From Algoriphagus boritolerans DSM 17298 = JCM 18970 (GTDB taxonomy: Bacteria > Bacteroidota > Bacteroidia > Cytophagales > Cyclobacteriaceae), in the NCBI RefSeq assembly GCF_900108085.1, contig NZ_FNVR01000025.1, positions 1 through 61,453 of the forward strand: a stretch of DNA of 61,453 bases, in the 5' to 3' direction. This document shows positions 33,440 through 42,799 of this stretch, piece by piece; within the stretch, counting starts at the first letter, position 1; each line of letters begins with the position of its first letter. The position numbers were made by a program, and so were the translations under genes. The notes beneath the pieces were generated by a model. It was not told where the DNA came from. It made no database searches and was given only the letters and a program-made list of their open reading frames with translations.

Positions 33440-35014
33440 ATGAGAAAATTTACCCTAACCTCACTTTTTCTTCTGATTTCGCAGTTGATTCTTGCTCAAA
33501 ACTGGGATTGGGGAGGTCCACTTGACCCCCTTCAGCAGAAGTTTACTATCCGGCACTATCGACTGGAATTGGAGATTTTGCCCGAAAGTCAATCCATCCA
33601 AGGATCAAATACGATCACTTTTTCTGCTGAGGAGAAACTTGATACCCTCCGACTTAATCTCATCGATGAATATCTGGTGGAAAAGGTAGTGATGGATGGG
33701 AGAGAGGTTGGCTTTTATCACCGAAATGACATTTTGGATATCATTCCAGTCGATTGTACCTGCGATCAGGTGCAGGTGTTTTATGGAGGTAAAACGCCCC
33801 TAGCGCAAAATCCACCCTGGATGGGCGGGTTTACCTGGGAAAAGGATCAATTTGAGAATCACTGGATGGGATTATCCTCCCAAGGAGAAGGATCGCAGGT
33901 ATTCATGCCTGCCCTGGATCATCCATCCAGCGAGCCCAGCGAAGGGGCTGAGATCATCATCACCGTACCCAGACCGTACTTCGTGGCTTCCAATGGCCGC
34001 TTGATGCAGACCACGGAAAAAGATGAGAAAGTCACCTACCATTGGTCCACTTCCTACCCGATCAATGTGTACAATATCAACTTCACCATGGGGATTTTTC
34101 AGGAAGAAAAATTGGGTTTCAAATCTTCTTCAGGAGAAATCATTCCCATGCATGTGTGGGTGCTACAGGAAAATCGGGATCGGGCCAAGGACTTACTTGA
34201 GGTGTTGAAAATCAGTACCGAGACTCAAGAAAAGTATTTTGGTGCATTCCCCTTTCCCGCGGATAAAATCGCTGTCGTCGAGACTCCCTACCTCGGTATG
34301 GAGCATCAGACGATCAATGCCTATGGTAACAATTTCCAGTTTGTCCCGATGGGAAAAGTCAACTATGATTGGCTGCTTCATCATGAACTGGGACACGAAT
34401 GGTTTGGGAATAAGGTATCGGTCGGGGATTGGGCGGATATGTGGATTCACGAGGGGTTGACGGCCTATGGGGATTGGCTGTTTTATTGGGAGCATGGTGG
34501 ACCTGAGGCTTATTTTACAAAAGTGAAATCAGAAGCCAAAAATATCCCACATGCCAAGCCGGTGGTTAGCCCGCTAAATTCTACCGAAGAACAGGCCTAT
34601 CATCCTGAGATCTACACCAAGGGAGCGATGGTTATCCATTCTCTGAGGGGAGTATTGGGCGATGAAGTCTTTTTTCCAATGATCAAAGCCTTTGCTTCTG
34701 ATGAGCGATTCACCTACCAAAACCGGGTCAATACCAAAGATTTTACTGATTTTGTCCAAACCTATTCCAATCAGGATCTTGAAGGTTTTTTTGAACTTTA
34801 CCTCTTTTCTACAGATCTACCAAAGCTGAAAGTAAGCAAAAGAGGGAAAAACGGCTTCTCAATTTCGCTTCAGGATATTGATTTTGAAATGCCGGTAGAA
34901 GTACAAACCTCCGAGGGAATTCAACGCCTTAATCTCGGTCCTAAGGCGACTGAGGTGAAAAGCACCAGCATTCCGATAGTTGACCCTAAAGGCTGGATTA
35001 TGCTGCAGAAGTGA
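33440..35014 (+). CDS. M1-family metallopeptidase, secreted
   Basis: 524 aa from ATG 33440, where a signal peptide begins (MRKFTLTSLFLLISQLILAQ); an upstream ATG at 33326 would add 38 residues with no signal character. Zinc motif HELGHEW plus a Glu 18 residues after the second His (WIHEGLTAYG) is the M1 site HExxH-x18-E. The substrate motif that reads GAMEN in most M1 enzymes is GMEHQ here. The N-terminal beta-domain (FTIRHYRLELEILPESQ) is typical. It is shorter than canonical aminopeptidase N, lacking the long helical C-terminal domain. Exported, so it probably digests peptides in the periplasm. Confidence 0.88.
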   Translation: MRKFTLTSLFLLISQLILAQNWDWGGPLDPLQQKFTIRHYRLELEILPESQSIQGSNTITFSAEEKLDTLRLNLIDEYLVEKVVMDGREVGFYHRNDILDIIPVDCTCDQVQVFYGGKTPLAQNPPWMGGFTWEKDQFENHWMGLSSQGEGSQVFMPALDHPSSEPSEGAEIIITVPRPYFVASNGRLMQTTEKDEKVTYHWSTSYPINVYNINFTMGIFQEEKLGFKSSSGEIIPMHVWVLQENRDRAKDLLEVLKISTETQEKYFGAFPFPADKIAVVETPYLGMEHQTINAYGNNFQFVPMGKVNYDWLLHHELGHEWFGNKVSVGDWADMWIHEGLTAYGDWLFYWEHGGPEAYFTKVKSEAKNIPHAKPVVSPLNSTEEQAYHPEIYTKGAMVIHSLRGVLGDEVFFPMIKAFASDERFTYQNRVNTKDFTDFVQTYSNQDLEGFFELYLFSTDLPKLKVSKRGKNGFSISLQDIDFEMPVEVQTSEGIQRLNLGPKATEVKSTSIPIVDPKGWIMLQK

Positions 35015-35230
35015 TGGATCTCAATTCCAAACAGGAGATTTCCCCGTTTTTTTTGTCAGGAAAAATCTTCAAGAGAAATGAACATTATTTGCAGTTAATT
35101 TCTTTCGATTATAGGTTTTATTCAATTTCAGAAGAAACCAGCTGTAATTATTTTGCTTAAAAGATTCAATTTTAGTTTATTGACCATTGACCCGATAGCC
35201 TGCACTTTTTTCCAAACACACTTAATCACC

Positions 35231-37012
35231 ATGCCAAAGCATAGTTACCAATCCGGCCTGATCGGAAATTGCGCGTATATCGCCCATATCGAAAAAGACA
35301 CAAATGTCAGCTGGTTATGTTTTCCCCGATTTGATTCTGACTTTATTTTCGGAGGGATGTTGGATCGTGAAAAGGGGGGAGAATTTACCATACTGCCCGA
35401 ATCGGGAAAGTTTGAATCCAATCAGGCTTATTTGGAAAATACGAATGTCCTCCAGACAGATATTGTTTCGGGTGCAAACAGCTACCGCGTCACTGACTTT
35501 GCTCCGCGCTTCAAAAACTTTGATCGCTACTACAAGCCATTAATGCTCATCCGGAAAGTGGAGCCACTCTCAGGTTCGCCGAGGATTCGAGTGACCTGTC
35601 AGCCGGTTAATGAACGGGGGGAAATCAAATTGGCACCAAGTCTGGGAAGCAACCATATCCGGTATATGGGAGTGGATCAGGAAGTCAGACTGACGACCAA
35701 TGCTCCACTGAGCTACATTTGCGATGGGAAATCATTTGCACTTCAGCGTCCAATTTACCTTGTGCTCACATATGGTCGACCGCTGGAAGCGGCAATCGAA
35801 TCCACTTCAGAGCGATTTTTGCAGTCCACAGTAGACTATTGGAGATTTTGGGTCAAGTCTACGAGCATTTCTAATTTTCATCAGAAGCTGGTATTACGGT
35901 CTGCCTTGATTTTGAAAATTCACCAATATGAAGATACCGGAGCAATCATCGCAGCGTCTACTACCTCCCTGCCTGAGTCACCTGGGTCCACCCGAAACTG
36001 GGATTATCGCTACTGCTGGATCAGAGACAGCTATTACACACTGACTGCATTCAACAGTATCGGCCACTTCGAGGAGTTGGAGAAGTATTTCGAGTTTATC
36101 CTAAATCTCCCAGTGGGTGAAGATGGGCGCTATCAGCCTCTTTATTCTATCACCGGAGATTCACTTTTGATCGAAGAGATTTCAACATTGGCAGGTTACC
36201 TTGGGAATAGACCTGTACGGTTTGGAAATCAGGCCTATACACATATTCAAAATGATCTGTACGGACAGGTTCTCGTTTCACTGCTCCCACTGTATTCTGA
36301 TCAGCGATTTACAGAGGCGGAGCGGAGCTTTTCGGCACCGATGATTTTGAACCTTTTGGACAAAATCGAAGCGACCATGCACGAAAAAGATGCGGGATTA
36401 TGGGAATTTCGAAATCTAGCCCAAGAACATTGCTATACGTTTTTGTTTCATTGGGCAGGGGCTTCTGCCGCAGCCAAAATCGGTATCCGGCTGAAAAATG
36501 ACACGCTCTATCAGAAGGCGATTTACCTCCGGGATGAAGCTGCCCAGAAAATCGAGGCCTGTTACCTCCCGGATCGAAAGGCCTATTCTCAGGCTATCGG
36601 AGCAAATCACATGGATGCAAGTACCCTTCAATTGATCACCATGGGGTACTTTGGTCAGGATATCGAGCGGGCAAATAATCATTTGAAAGAATTGGAAAAA
36701 GAGCTTTTGGCTCAGGATTTTCTATTCTATCGGTACAAGCATAGGGATGATTTTGGGGTTCCTGAGACCACTTTTCTGATCTGCGCGTTTTGGTATATCG
36801 AGGCCCTTGCCTGCGTAAATCGGCTGGATGAGGCAATTGAAGGCTTTGAAACACTTACCCGGTATTGCAATCATCTGCAGCTTTTCTCTGAGGATGTGGA
36901 CTATAAGACAGGAAGTCAATGGGGAAATTTTCCTCAGGCGTATTCACATGTGGGCTTGATGAATGCAGCTTTCCGAATTGGAAAAAAACTGGATCGCCCG
37001 AATTTTCTCTGA
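35231..37012 (+). CDS. Glycoside hydrolase family 15 (glucoamylase/trehalase-type)
   Basis: 593 aa from ATG 35231 (MPKHSYQSGLIGNC); a further 26 codons upstream have no similarity. The N-terminal beta-domain shows LIGNCAYIAHIEKDTNVSWLCFPRFDSD and the (alpha/alpha)6 barrel carries the family block TRNWDYRYCWIRDSYYTL. Bacterial GH15 proteins of this type include glucoamylases and trehalases. Its 3' end faces the trehalose-synthesis gene, so trehalase activity would give a synthesis/degradation pair; that is inferred. No signal peptide, so it is cytoplasmic. Confidence 0.87.
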   Translation: MPKHSYQSGLIGNCAYIAHIEKDTNVSWLCFPRFDSDFIFGGMLDREKGGEFTILPESGKFESNQAYLENTNVLQTDIVSGANSYRVTDFAPRFKNFDRYYKPLMLIRKVEPLSGSPRIRVTCQPVNERGEIKLAPSLGSNHIRYMGVDQEVRLTTNAPLSYICDGKSFALQRPIYLVLTYGRPLEAAIESTSERFLQSTVDYWRFWVKSTSISNFHQKLVLRSALILKIHQYEDTGAIIAASTTSLPESPGSTRNWDYRYCWIRDSYYTLTAFNSIGHFEELEKYFEFILNLPVGEDGRYQPLYSITGDSLLIEEISTLAGYLGNRPVRFGNQAYTHIQNDLYGQVLVSLLPLYSDQRFTEAERSFSAPMILNLLDKIEATMHEKDAGLWEFRNLAQEHCYTFLFHWAGASAAAKIGIRLKNDTLYQKAIYLRDEAAQKIEACYLPDRKAYSQAIGANHMDASTLQLITMGYFGQDIERANNHLKELEKELLAQDFLFYRYKHRDDFGVPETTFLICAFWYIEALACVNRLDEAIEGFETLTRYCNHLQLFSEDVDYKTGSQWGNFPQAYSHVGLMNAAFRIGKKLDRPNFL

Positions 37013-37040
37013 GGATTTGAATTCTGAAGATTTTTAGCAA

Positions 37041-37083
37041 AAAAGCCCGATAATCTGTCAAATTGACCAAAATTAGCGGGCTT
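37041..37083 (-). terminator. Long-stem terminator between GH15 and trehalose genes
   Basis: AAGCCCG (37043-37049) pairs with CGGGCTT (37077-37083), with TAAT/ATTA inside extending the stem past one mismatch. The A run left of it (37038-37044) gives T on the minus strand, so it serves the otsA-otsB gene; it may also end the GH15 transcript. Confidence 0.7.
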
Positions 37084-37104
37084 ACTTGTTACTAAAGTGA
37101 GTGT

Positions 37105-39279
37105 TTATTGGATCATTTTAGTCAATAGATTTCTCACTTGGGAGACCGATTTGATGTTGTAATTTGCCTGGGTATAAGCATAACCTACCCGGATGGAATA
37201 GGCGTTTTTAGGCATTGCTTTGAATGTATCTTCGTCGGTCCAATCATCACCGATTGCCAAGATAAAATCGTATTCGTTTCCTTTCATGAGGGCAGTAGCA
37301 GCTCGCCCTTTATTGATGTCGGGCCGCTTGATTTCCAACACCATATTGCCTTCCAGGACTTGCAGATTATATCCCCTTGCCATGTACTTGATATGGCTGA
37401 AAAGCTCACGCATACGGAGGTCTCCGAGTCCACTTTCCACTTTCCGGTAATGCCAGACGAGGGAGTGATGTTTTTCTTCGATGAAAGCTCCCGGAGTGCG
37501 CAGCACATAGTATTCCATAGCCGTCCGAATGTCTTCTTTCCAGCTGTCATCCGCGTCAGCATACAATTTCCAGTCTTCATTGGAGCCGTTCATTTTGACC
37601 CACACCCCATGCTCCGCAATCATGTCGATTTTCTGGCCATGAAACCATCGCCCGAGGGTATCTTTATCTCGGCCAGAGATGATGACCACCTGTGATTTTT
37701 CGCTCAATCCTTTTATAAGTGATTTCAATTCATTGTCAGGTACGGCATCTTGAGGATTGGATTTGAATCCCGTCAACGTACCGTCGTAATCCAGAAAAAG
37801 AATAGGTTTTTTGGCTGATTTAAATTTGGTCTGAATCTCAGAAATGACTTTTGCATCCACGTCCTTGGAGTTAAGTTCAGCCTGTTTGTTTTTGACGTGG
37901 TCCAGGCGATCCATGAATACCTTCACCCACTGGAACACATCGTATCGTTTGAGACTCGCCTGCATGGAGGCAATCCGTTGATTTTGTTCCTCAGGCTTCA
38001 TGGTCAGCGCTTGGTAGATGGCATCGATAATTGCTCGCTGATCGTTTGGATTCACGAGAATAGCATCCTGCAATTCCTTGGAAGCTCCGGCCATCTCTGA
38101 GAGTATCAATACCCCAGTCTGATCGGTTTTGCTAGCAACAAACTCCTTGCAGACAAGATTCATCCCGTCCCTCAGCGGGGTGACCAAAGCAATATCGGAC
38201 ATGCTGTAAAATGCACTCAACTCTTCGAAAGGGAAGCTTCGGTAGAAATAATGCACCGGCACCCAATTCAGTGTCGAGTACTCAGAATTGATTCTACCCA
38301 CGAGGAGGTCGATTTCTTCTTTGAGCTCTTTGTAGGACTGGACTTTGTCCCGACTCGGCACGACGATCATGATCATGGAAACATTGCCATGGAGCTCTTT
38401 TTTCTCCTTTAAGAGTTGGTGAAAAGCTTGAATTCGCTTGGGAATACCTTTGGAATAATCCAATCGGTCTATGGTGATGATGAGCTTTTGATCCCCGACT
38501 TGTTTCCTGAATTTTTTGACAATATTTTGGGTTCGCTTACTAATGGCTTGGTTTGCAAATTTGTCATAGTCAATTCCCATGGGGAAAGAATCTACATTGA
38601 TGATCCGGTTTTCCGATTGGATGTAACCACTTTCGGAGTAGAATCCTGTAATCCTATCTACCGCGCTCAAAAAGTGTCGCACGTCATCAAAAGTATGAAA
38701 TCCGATCAAGTCGGCCCCAATGACACCTTCTAGTAGCTCCTTTCTCCAAGGAATCATCCGAAGTATTTCATAGGAGGGAAAGGGGATGTGTTGGAAAAAG
38801 GCTATCGTGGCCTCCGGAAGTGCTTCCCGAAGCATTTGGGGTAGAAGAAGTAATTGATAGTCATGCACCCAAATGGTGTCATTCAGTCCGGCCTTTTTTA
38901 AAATTGCGTCACAAAATTTCTGATTTACCCGAACATAGGCGTCCCAATGGTCGGGATTGTATACCATGTATTGGGTGAAATAATGGAATGCAGGCCAGAG
39001 TGTTTCGTTGCTAAACCCCTCGTAAAACTGCTCCACGTCCTTTTTGGTCAGAAAGACAGGAGACATCTTCAGATCATTCAGTTCAAGGATGATTTCCGCA
39101 CGCTGTTCAGGGTCTTCGACCGTGTTACCTGGCCAGCCGATCCAGATATTATCGCCGCTTTTGTAGATAGAGCCCAGACCCGTGGCCAAACCTCCTGCTG
39201 AGGGTTTGAATTCAAATCGGCCATTTCTATGACGTAGACTGATTGGAAGGCGATTGGAGACAATGATTGTTTTTGACAT
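37105..39279 (-). CDS. Fused trehalose-6-phosphate synthase / trehalose-6-phosphatase
   Basis: 724 aa, an OtsA-OtsB fusion. Residues about 1-460 are a GT20 synthase: NRLPISLRHRNGRFEFKPSAGGLATGL, WVHDYQLLLLPQMLR, HIPFPSYEILR, DRLDYSKGIPKRI and DGMNLVCKEFVAS (nucleotide-sugar site). From about 490 comes a HAD phosphatase: LDYDGTLTGF (DxDxT), ISGRDKDTL and GDDWTDEDTF. It makes trehalose from UDP-glucose and glucose-6-phosphate in one polypeptide, as in eukaryotic and some Bacteroidota fusions. It is convergent with the GH15 gene. Confidence 0.93.
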   Translation of the reverse strand: MSKTIIVSNRLPISLRHRNGRFEFKPSAGGLATGLGSIYKSGDNIWIGWPGNTVEDPEQRAEIILELNDLKMSPVFLTKKDVEQFYEGFSNETLWPAFHYFTQYMVYNPDHWDAYVRVNQKFCDAILKKAGLNDTIWVHDYQLLLLPQMLREALPEATIAFFQHIPFPSYEILRMIPWRKELLEGVIGADLIGFHTFDDVRHFLSAVDRITGFYSESGYIQSENRIINVDSFPMGIDYDKFANQAISKRTQNIVKKFRKQVGDQKLIITIDRLDYSKGIPKRIQAFHQLLKEKKELHGNVSMIMIVVPSRDKVQSYKELKEEIDLLVGRINSEYSTLNWVPVHYFYRSFPFEELSAFYSMSDIALVTPLRDGMNLVCKEFVASKTDQTGVLILSEMAGASKELQDAILVNPNDQRAIIDAIYQALTMKPEEQNQRIASMQASLKRYDVFQWVKVFMDRLDHVKNKQAELNSKDVDAKVISEIQTKFKSAKKPILFLDYDGTLTGFKSNPQDAVPDNELKSLIKGLSEKSQVVIISGRDKDTLGRWFHGQKIDMIAEHGVWVKMNGSNEDWKLYADADDSWKEDIRTAMEYYVLRTPGAFIEEKHHSLVWHYRKVESGLGDLRMRELFSHIKYMARGYNLQVLEGNMVLEIKRPDINKGRAATALMKGNEYDFILAIGDDWTDEDTFKAMPKNAYSIRVGYAYTQANYNIKSVSQVRNLLTKMIQ

Positions 39280-39583
39280 GATGTATAGATTAAAAACTGA
39301 TAAGAGCGGGAGCTCTCAACAAAAAGGTGAACACCTAAATATAGGCAAAACAGCTTAAAAAAGGGACAAAATTTGTCAAAATTCAGCGCACTAATAGCAT
39401 AAATCTGCTGCTAAGTAAATTAAAATCAGATGGTTGTATGATTTATCGAATCGAAAAACTAAAGCTGAAAATGAATAGAAAACTACCTTCTCAAAGATCA
39501 AATTTTCATTCTAAATCCAAATCAAAAAGTAAAAAAGGTGAATCAATAAATCCTGAAATTAGTTTATCCAATTGATTTGATTC
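39280..39583. other. Spacer with no gene seen
   Basis: About 300 bases, AT-rich, upstream of the trehalose gene. A short palindrome GAGCGGGAGCTCTC lies at 39304-39317. A 34-codon Ser/Lys-rich frame near 39471 is low complexity and I do not call it. Confidence 0.4.
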
Positions 39584-39616
39584 AAAAAAAAGAGTCAAAC
39601 CCTGAGGTCTGACTCT
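39584..39616 (-). terminator. Terminator after small membrane protein
   Basis: AGAGTCA (39591-39597) pairs with TGACTCT (39610-39616). The A run at 39584-39591 becomes T on the minus strand. Confidence 0.8.
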
Positions 39617-39623
39617 TAAAAAT

Positions 39624-39848
39624 TTATCCTGTTTTTTTGCCGTTATTTTTCAAAATGGCCACCAGAATTAGAACGAATACTGCCGCACCGGCTGCTACCA
39701 GTAGCCAAGTTTGTTCGTACCAGACGGGCTCTGGACTTAGATCTATTTTGATATCCAGTCCTTTATCCTGTCCGACGGCCTGATGAATTAGGGATAGTCC
39801 AAAGAACAGACTTAAAGCTAAAAAGGCAGAAATTGAATTCCGTTTCAT
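39624..39848 (-). CDS. Small membrane protein with signal peptide
   Basis: 74 aa. Residues 1-26 form a cleavable-looking signal (FLALSLFFGLSLIHQAVGQ), followed by a short polar linker with EPVWYEQTW, then one transmembrane helix (LLVAAGAAVFVLILVAIL, about 48-66) and a positive tail NNGKKTG. No domain known. Topology suggests a single-span inner membrane protein with a small periplasmic N-terminus. It follows the beta-barrel gene by 19 bp and is probably cotranscribed. Confidence 0.6.
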   Translation of the reverse strand: MKRNSISAFLALSLFFGLSLIHQAVGQDKGLDIKIDLSPEPVWYEQTWLLVAAGAAVFVLILVAILKNNGKKTG

Positions 39849-39867
39849 AGTGGGTTGGTCTATAGTG

Positions 39868-40416
39868 TTAGTTAAATCTAAGATTACGAGTCAAAGCAAT
39901 GCCGATACTCTGTACATCAATGGTTGTCTCAGGTCTGAAGATGTGGTTGTAGAAAGCGAACACGTTCCAGTTGTAATTGTGATAACCTAACATCGGACGG
40001 ATGTAACCACCGCCTGTATTTTCGGAAGTGACCCCGGACAGAAAGGTATAGCCTACATCAGTACCCACGAATAAACCTTCTGGCTGAGGGTAGTATCTCA
40101 ACATAAGTCCCAATGGAACTGCACCAAATCCATCATTCATTCCCTGGAAAGCAGGAGCTTCTGACTTTTCAAAGTACTTGGTATAACCGGTAGCTAATCC
40201 GATTCCAAAATTGTTTGTTCTCAGGAATTGAGCAGCTACATCAAGCCCAAAAATGAAAGAGGAATAGTTGGCTACTTCACCTGATGGTGCAGCGATCAAA
40301 GCTCCGACTTTCAGCCAGGAATTGGACTCGTCAATATCTTCCAAACTCCGTTCAGTTTGGGCGAACGCGGTGATGCTCAGAATAAGAGCAAATGCGGTGA
40401 TGAAAATTTTTTTCAT
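39868..40416 (-). CDS. Outer-membrane beta-barrel-like protein
   Basis: 182 aa. A signal peptide (MKKIFITAFALILSITAFAQ) is followed by alternating amphipathic strands with Tyr/Phe and Gly (GLATGYTKYF, LGLMLRYYPQPEGLFVGTDVGYTFLSG, YNWNVFAFYNHIF) ending in ALTRNLRFN with a C-terminal aromatic-adjacent residue, consistent with a small barrel of the OmpA-like/porin-family type. Function unknown. It is the first gene of a two-gene run. Confidence 0.7.
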   Translation of the reverse strand: MKKIFITAFALILSITAFAQTERSLEDIDESNSWLKVGALIAAPSGEVANYSSFIFGLDVAAQFLRTNNFGIGLATGYTKYFEKSEAPAFQGMNDGFGAVPLGLMLRYYPQPEGLFVGTDVGYTFLSGVTSENTGGGYIRPMLGYHNYNWNVFAFYNHIFRPETTIDVQSIGIALTRNLRFN

Positions 40417-40767
40417 GTGATTGGTTTGTTTTAAATGTTAAATATGCCGTCCCAATCCTACCTAATCAGGCTTGTTTCAGGACCTACCTACCATCAGGTA
40501 AGGAATTACTCTGTTAAAAATCATCTCTGAGTAAGAGATCCTTTTTAATTCGAGGTGAATTTCTCTGATAGGCTAAGTCCAAAGGATATGCCCTGATCAA
40601 CTTTCAATGTCTTCATTCCTAAAAATGACGATTTAAAAATCAGAAAATCAATATTTTAGGATCATTTAGTGCCGGCTCATGAAGGGGATTTGAGAATGCG
40701 ATTTGAACGATAACCGGTAAAAAATTCCCCAAAAAGGGACAAGTTCCTACAATTTTCCTTGTCTAAT
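40417..40767. other. Spacer with no gene seen
   Basis: About 350 bases between the barrel gene and the AraC gene, both on the minus strand. It has no convincing frame; the only structure is a loose TACCTACC/GGTA arrangement near 40486-40500. It should hold the promoter of the barrel gene and the 3' end of the regulator transcript, but I cannot place either precisely. Confidence 0.35.
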
Positions 40768-41628
40768 TTAGCTGCGGAATTCCCTCGGTGAAATTCCCAC
40801 AGCACTTTTAAAACTTCGGTTGAAGTAGGACAAATTCTCAAAACCTACCTGATACGCAATTTCAGAAATGTTCATTTCTGTCTCCTGCAGAAGCTTTTGG
40901 GCTTCGGTGATCCGAAGCTGAATCACATATTGAGTAAATGTCTTTCGGGTTCTTAGTTTGAAAAACCTGCAAAAGGCTTCTTTTGAAAGGTTTGCTGCGG
41001 CAGCAGCCTGTTCCAAAGAGATCTTTTGAAAGCGATTTTCAATTAAAAACTGCATGATTCGATTCATCCGACTTCCGTCTTTTTCTGAAAGTCCCCGCAT
41101 CAACATCGAGGCATTCAGTTGGGTCAAATCCCCACCTGCCCGGTCGAGAATGGATAAAATCCGAAAGGCAAGCTGAAGTCTTTCCAGTCCCTCGCTTTTC
41201 CCAAATTGCTTCAGAAATTCTTTTGCAAGGTCAGCGGAATGCCCAGAAAGCTGAAGGCAGAGGCCTTCAAATCCCCGGAATTGCTTCAAAGGTTGTAATT
41301 CGTCCACCTCGTCGATGGCATTCCCCAAAGCTGCAAAATCAAAGAAAATCGTGTTTCCAACAGACCATAGCTTGGTTTCTGATTCAAAAAACTCGGGATC
41401 GCTTCGGAATACATGGGGTGCATTTTCTCCCAAAAAAAATACATCTCCGGCCTGAAACCTCCCGACATAATCTCCGCTGAGAAATTGGCCTTTTCCCTCC
41501 AAAATAACTGTCAACTGCAATAGAGGATGCTGATGTAGTTTGTCATAAAAGAACCTTCCCCGATCGATCTGAAATCGGACAAACTCCTTTTGGGACTTGG
41601 GTACCTGAAAAGAAATTATCTTGGCCAT
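40768..41628 (-). CDS. AraC-family regulator of the hydroxyproline cluster
   Basis: 286 aa. The N-terminal half is a cupin-like sensor (QLTVILEGKGQFLSGDYVGRFQAGDVFFLGENAPHVF, about residues 36-75). The C-terminal half contains two helix-turn-helix motifs, with SLEQAAAAANLSKEAFCRFFKLRTRKTFTQYVIQLR and MNISEIAYQVGFENLSYFNRSFKSAVGISPREF, the second diagnostic of AraC/XylS. It is divergent from the DapA-like gene, with a candidate operator between them, so it most likely activates the catabolic genes in response to their substrate. Confidence 0.9.
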   Translation of the reverse strand: MAKIISFQVPKSQKEFVRFQIDRGRFFYDKLHQHPLLQLTVILEGKGQFLSGDYVGRFQAGDVFFLGENAPHVFRSDPEFFESETKLWSVGNTIFFDFAALGNAIDEVDELQPLKQFRGFEGLCLQLSGHSADLAKEFLKQFGKSEGLERLQLAFRILSILDRAGGDLTQLNASMLMRGLSEKDGSRMNRIMQFLIENRFQKISLEQAAAAANLSKEAFCRFFKLRTRKTFTQYVIQLRITEAQKLLQETEMNISEIAYQVGFENLSYFNRSFKSAVGISPREFRS

Positions 41629-41642
41629 ATCTCTATAATGGT

Positions 41643-41684
41643 ATCAAATTGAGATAAAATAAACCAATAATTATCTGATTTGAT
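41643..41684. promoter_or_regulatory. Candidate AraC-type operator, imperfect palindrome
   Basis: ATCAAATTGAGATAA (41643-41657) is near-complementary to TTATCTGATTTGAT (41671-41684), with one gap. A further TATCAAAA occurs at 41693-41700. It lies in the 179-bp gap between the regulator and its divergent target. A TAGATTTG at 41740-41747 fits the -7 consensus for the catabolic operon. Confidence 0.5.
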
Positions 41685-41807
41685 CAATAACGTATCAAAA
41701 AGGATTAATTCTGTGAAAGATTTCATTCCTGATCTGTCCTAGATTTGTGATAAAAATTGCTCATTTAAAATCAGCTCAGTTAAATCTGGGCTAAAAACCA
41801 ATAGATT

Positions 41808-42698
41808 ATGAACTGGAAAGGCGTATTCCCAGCGGTCACGACCAAATTTCACGCAGACGGTAGTCTGGACATGGACTTATTTTTCAAAAACCTTGACTTT
41901 CAGCTGGAAAGTGGTGTTCATGGGATAATCCTTGGGGGTACCTTGGGCGAAAGTTCCGTGCTATCACAGGAAGAAAAAATCACCCTCACCCGGGAAACAG
42001 TAAACTACCTCAATGGAAAAGTTCCTGTCATCCTCAATATCGCCGAGGGAGCAACTCAGGACGCACTGTTTTGGGCCAAAAAGGCGGAAGAATTTGGAGC
42101 ATCAGGATTGATGATCCTGCCACCGATGCGATATGGAGCTGATGCTCGGGAAGTAGTCACCTACTTCAAGACCGTGGCCAACTCAACCTCGCTGCCAATG
42201 ATGATCTACAATAATCCGGTGGATTATAAGACTTTGGTTACGCTGGACATGTTTGCCGAATTAGCTGAATGCTCCACTATCCAGGCGGTAAAAGAATCCA
42301 CACGGGATATCTCCAACGTAACGCGAATGATCAACCGATTTGGAGATCGGTTTCAGATTCTTTGTGGGGTGGATACTTTGGCGATGGAAGAATTGCTCAT
42401 GGGGGCTGTGGGTTGGGTTGCCGGATTGGTTTGTGCATTTCCGAAAGAAACTGTTGTGATTTTTAATCTGGTTCAGGAGGGCAAAATCGAGAAAGCCCGG
42501 GAAATCTACCGTTGGTTTTTACCACTGTTGGAGCTCGATATCCACCCCAAATTGGTACAATACATCAAACTAGCCGAGCAGCATTGTGGCATTGGTTCAG
42601 AGCATGTCCGTGCGCCTAGACTGACCTTGATTGGAGAAGAAAGAGAAAGAATTGAGGGAATTATCAAGGAAGGCTTAGCAAAAAGGCCGAAATTGTAA
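41808..42698 (+). CDS. DapA-family lyase/deaminase (probable pyrroline-4-hydroxy-2-carboxylate deaminase)
   Basis: 296 aa (beta/alpha)8 class I aldolase. Schiff-base K162 in AVKESTRDISN and Y134 in MMIYNNPVDY are conserved; GGTLGESSVLS and HGIILG are typical of the dihydrodipicolinate synthase superfamily. The neighbourhood (epimerase, D-amino acid dehydrogenase, semialdehyde dehydrogenase) points to the hydroxyproline branch, where this family member deaminates 1-pyrroline-4-hydroxy-2-carboxylate to alpha-ketoglutarate semialdehyde, rather than lysine synthesis. Assignment rests on context. Confidence 0.82.
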   Translation: MNWKGVFPAVTTKFHADGSLDMDLFFKNLDFQLESGVHGIILGGTLGESSVLSQEEKITLTRETVNYLNGKVPVILNIAEGATQDALFWAKKAEEFGASGLMILPPMRYGADAREVVTYFKTVANSTSLPMMIYNNPVDYKTLVTLDMFAELAECSTIQAVKESTRDISNVTRMINRFGDRFQILCGVDTLAMEELLMGAVGWVAGLVCAFPKETVVIFNLVQEGKIEKAREIYRWFLPLLELDIHPKLVQYIKLAEQHCGIGSEHVRAPRLTLIGEERERIEGIIKEGLAKRPKL

Positions 42699-42702
42699 AA
42701 AC

Positions 42703-42730
42703 AGACGCAAGAAGCTAGACACAAGACCTT
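42703..42730 (+). repeat. Degenerate heptamer tract (AGAcxxx units)
   Basis: Four consecutive 7-base units, AGACGCA, AGAAGCT, AGACACA and AGACCTT, fill the start of the spacer after the DapA-like gene. The reverse complement resembles the TTCTTrn units at 56465-56499. Confidence 0.6.
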
Positions 42731-42761
42731 TTGTAGTCTGTGACAGATGCATATGGCTCTT

Positions 42762-42799
42762 AATTTTCCAATCTTTCAATTTTCCAATTTTCAAATCCT
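42762..42799 (+). repeat. Degenerate octamer tract (AATTTTCC units)
   Basis: AATTTTCC, AATCTTTC and AATTTTCC follow each other at 8-base intervals, then AATTTTC and a decayed unit, running right up to the ATG of the dehydrogenase. Confidence 0.6.

Noticed and set aside
39471..39575. Ser/Lys-rich small protein of about 34 codons
   Set aside because: Low complexity (SKSKSKK) in an AT-rich spacer; likely chance.
41808..42698. Naming the DapA-like gene dapA for lysine synthesis
   Set aside because: Genes around it are catabolic and it is divergent from an AraC regulator.
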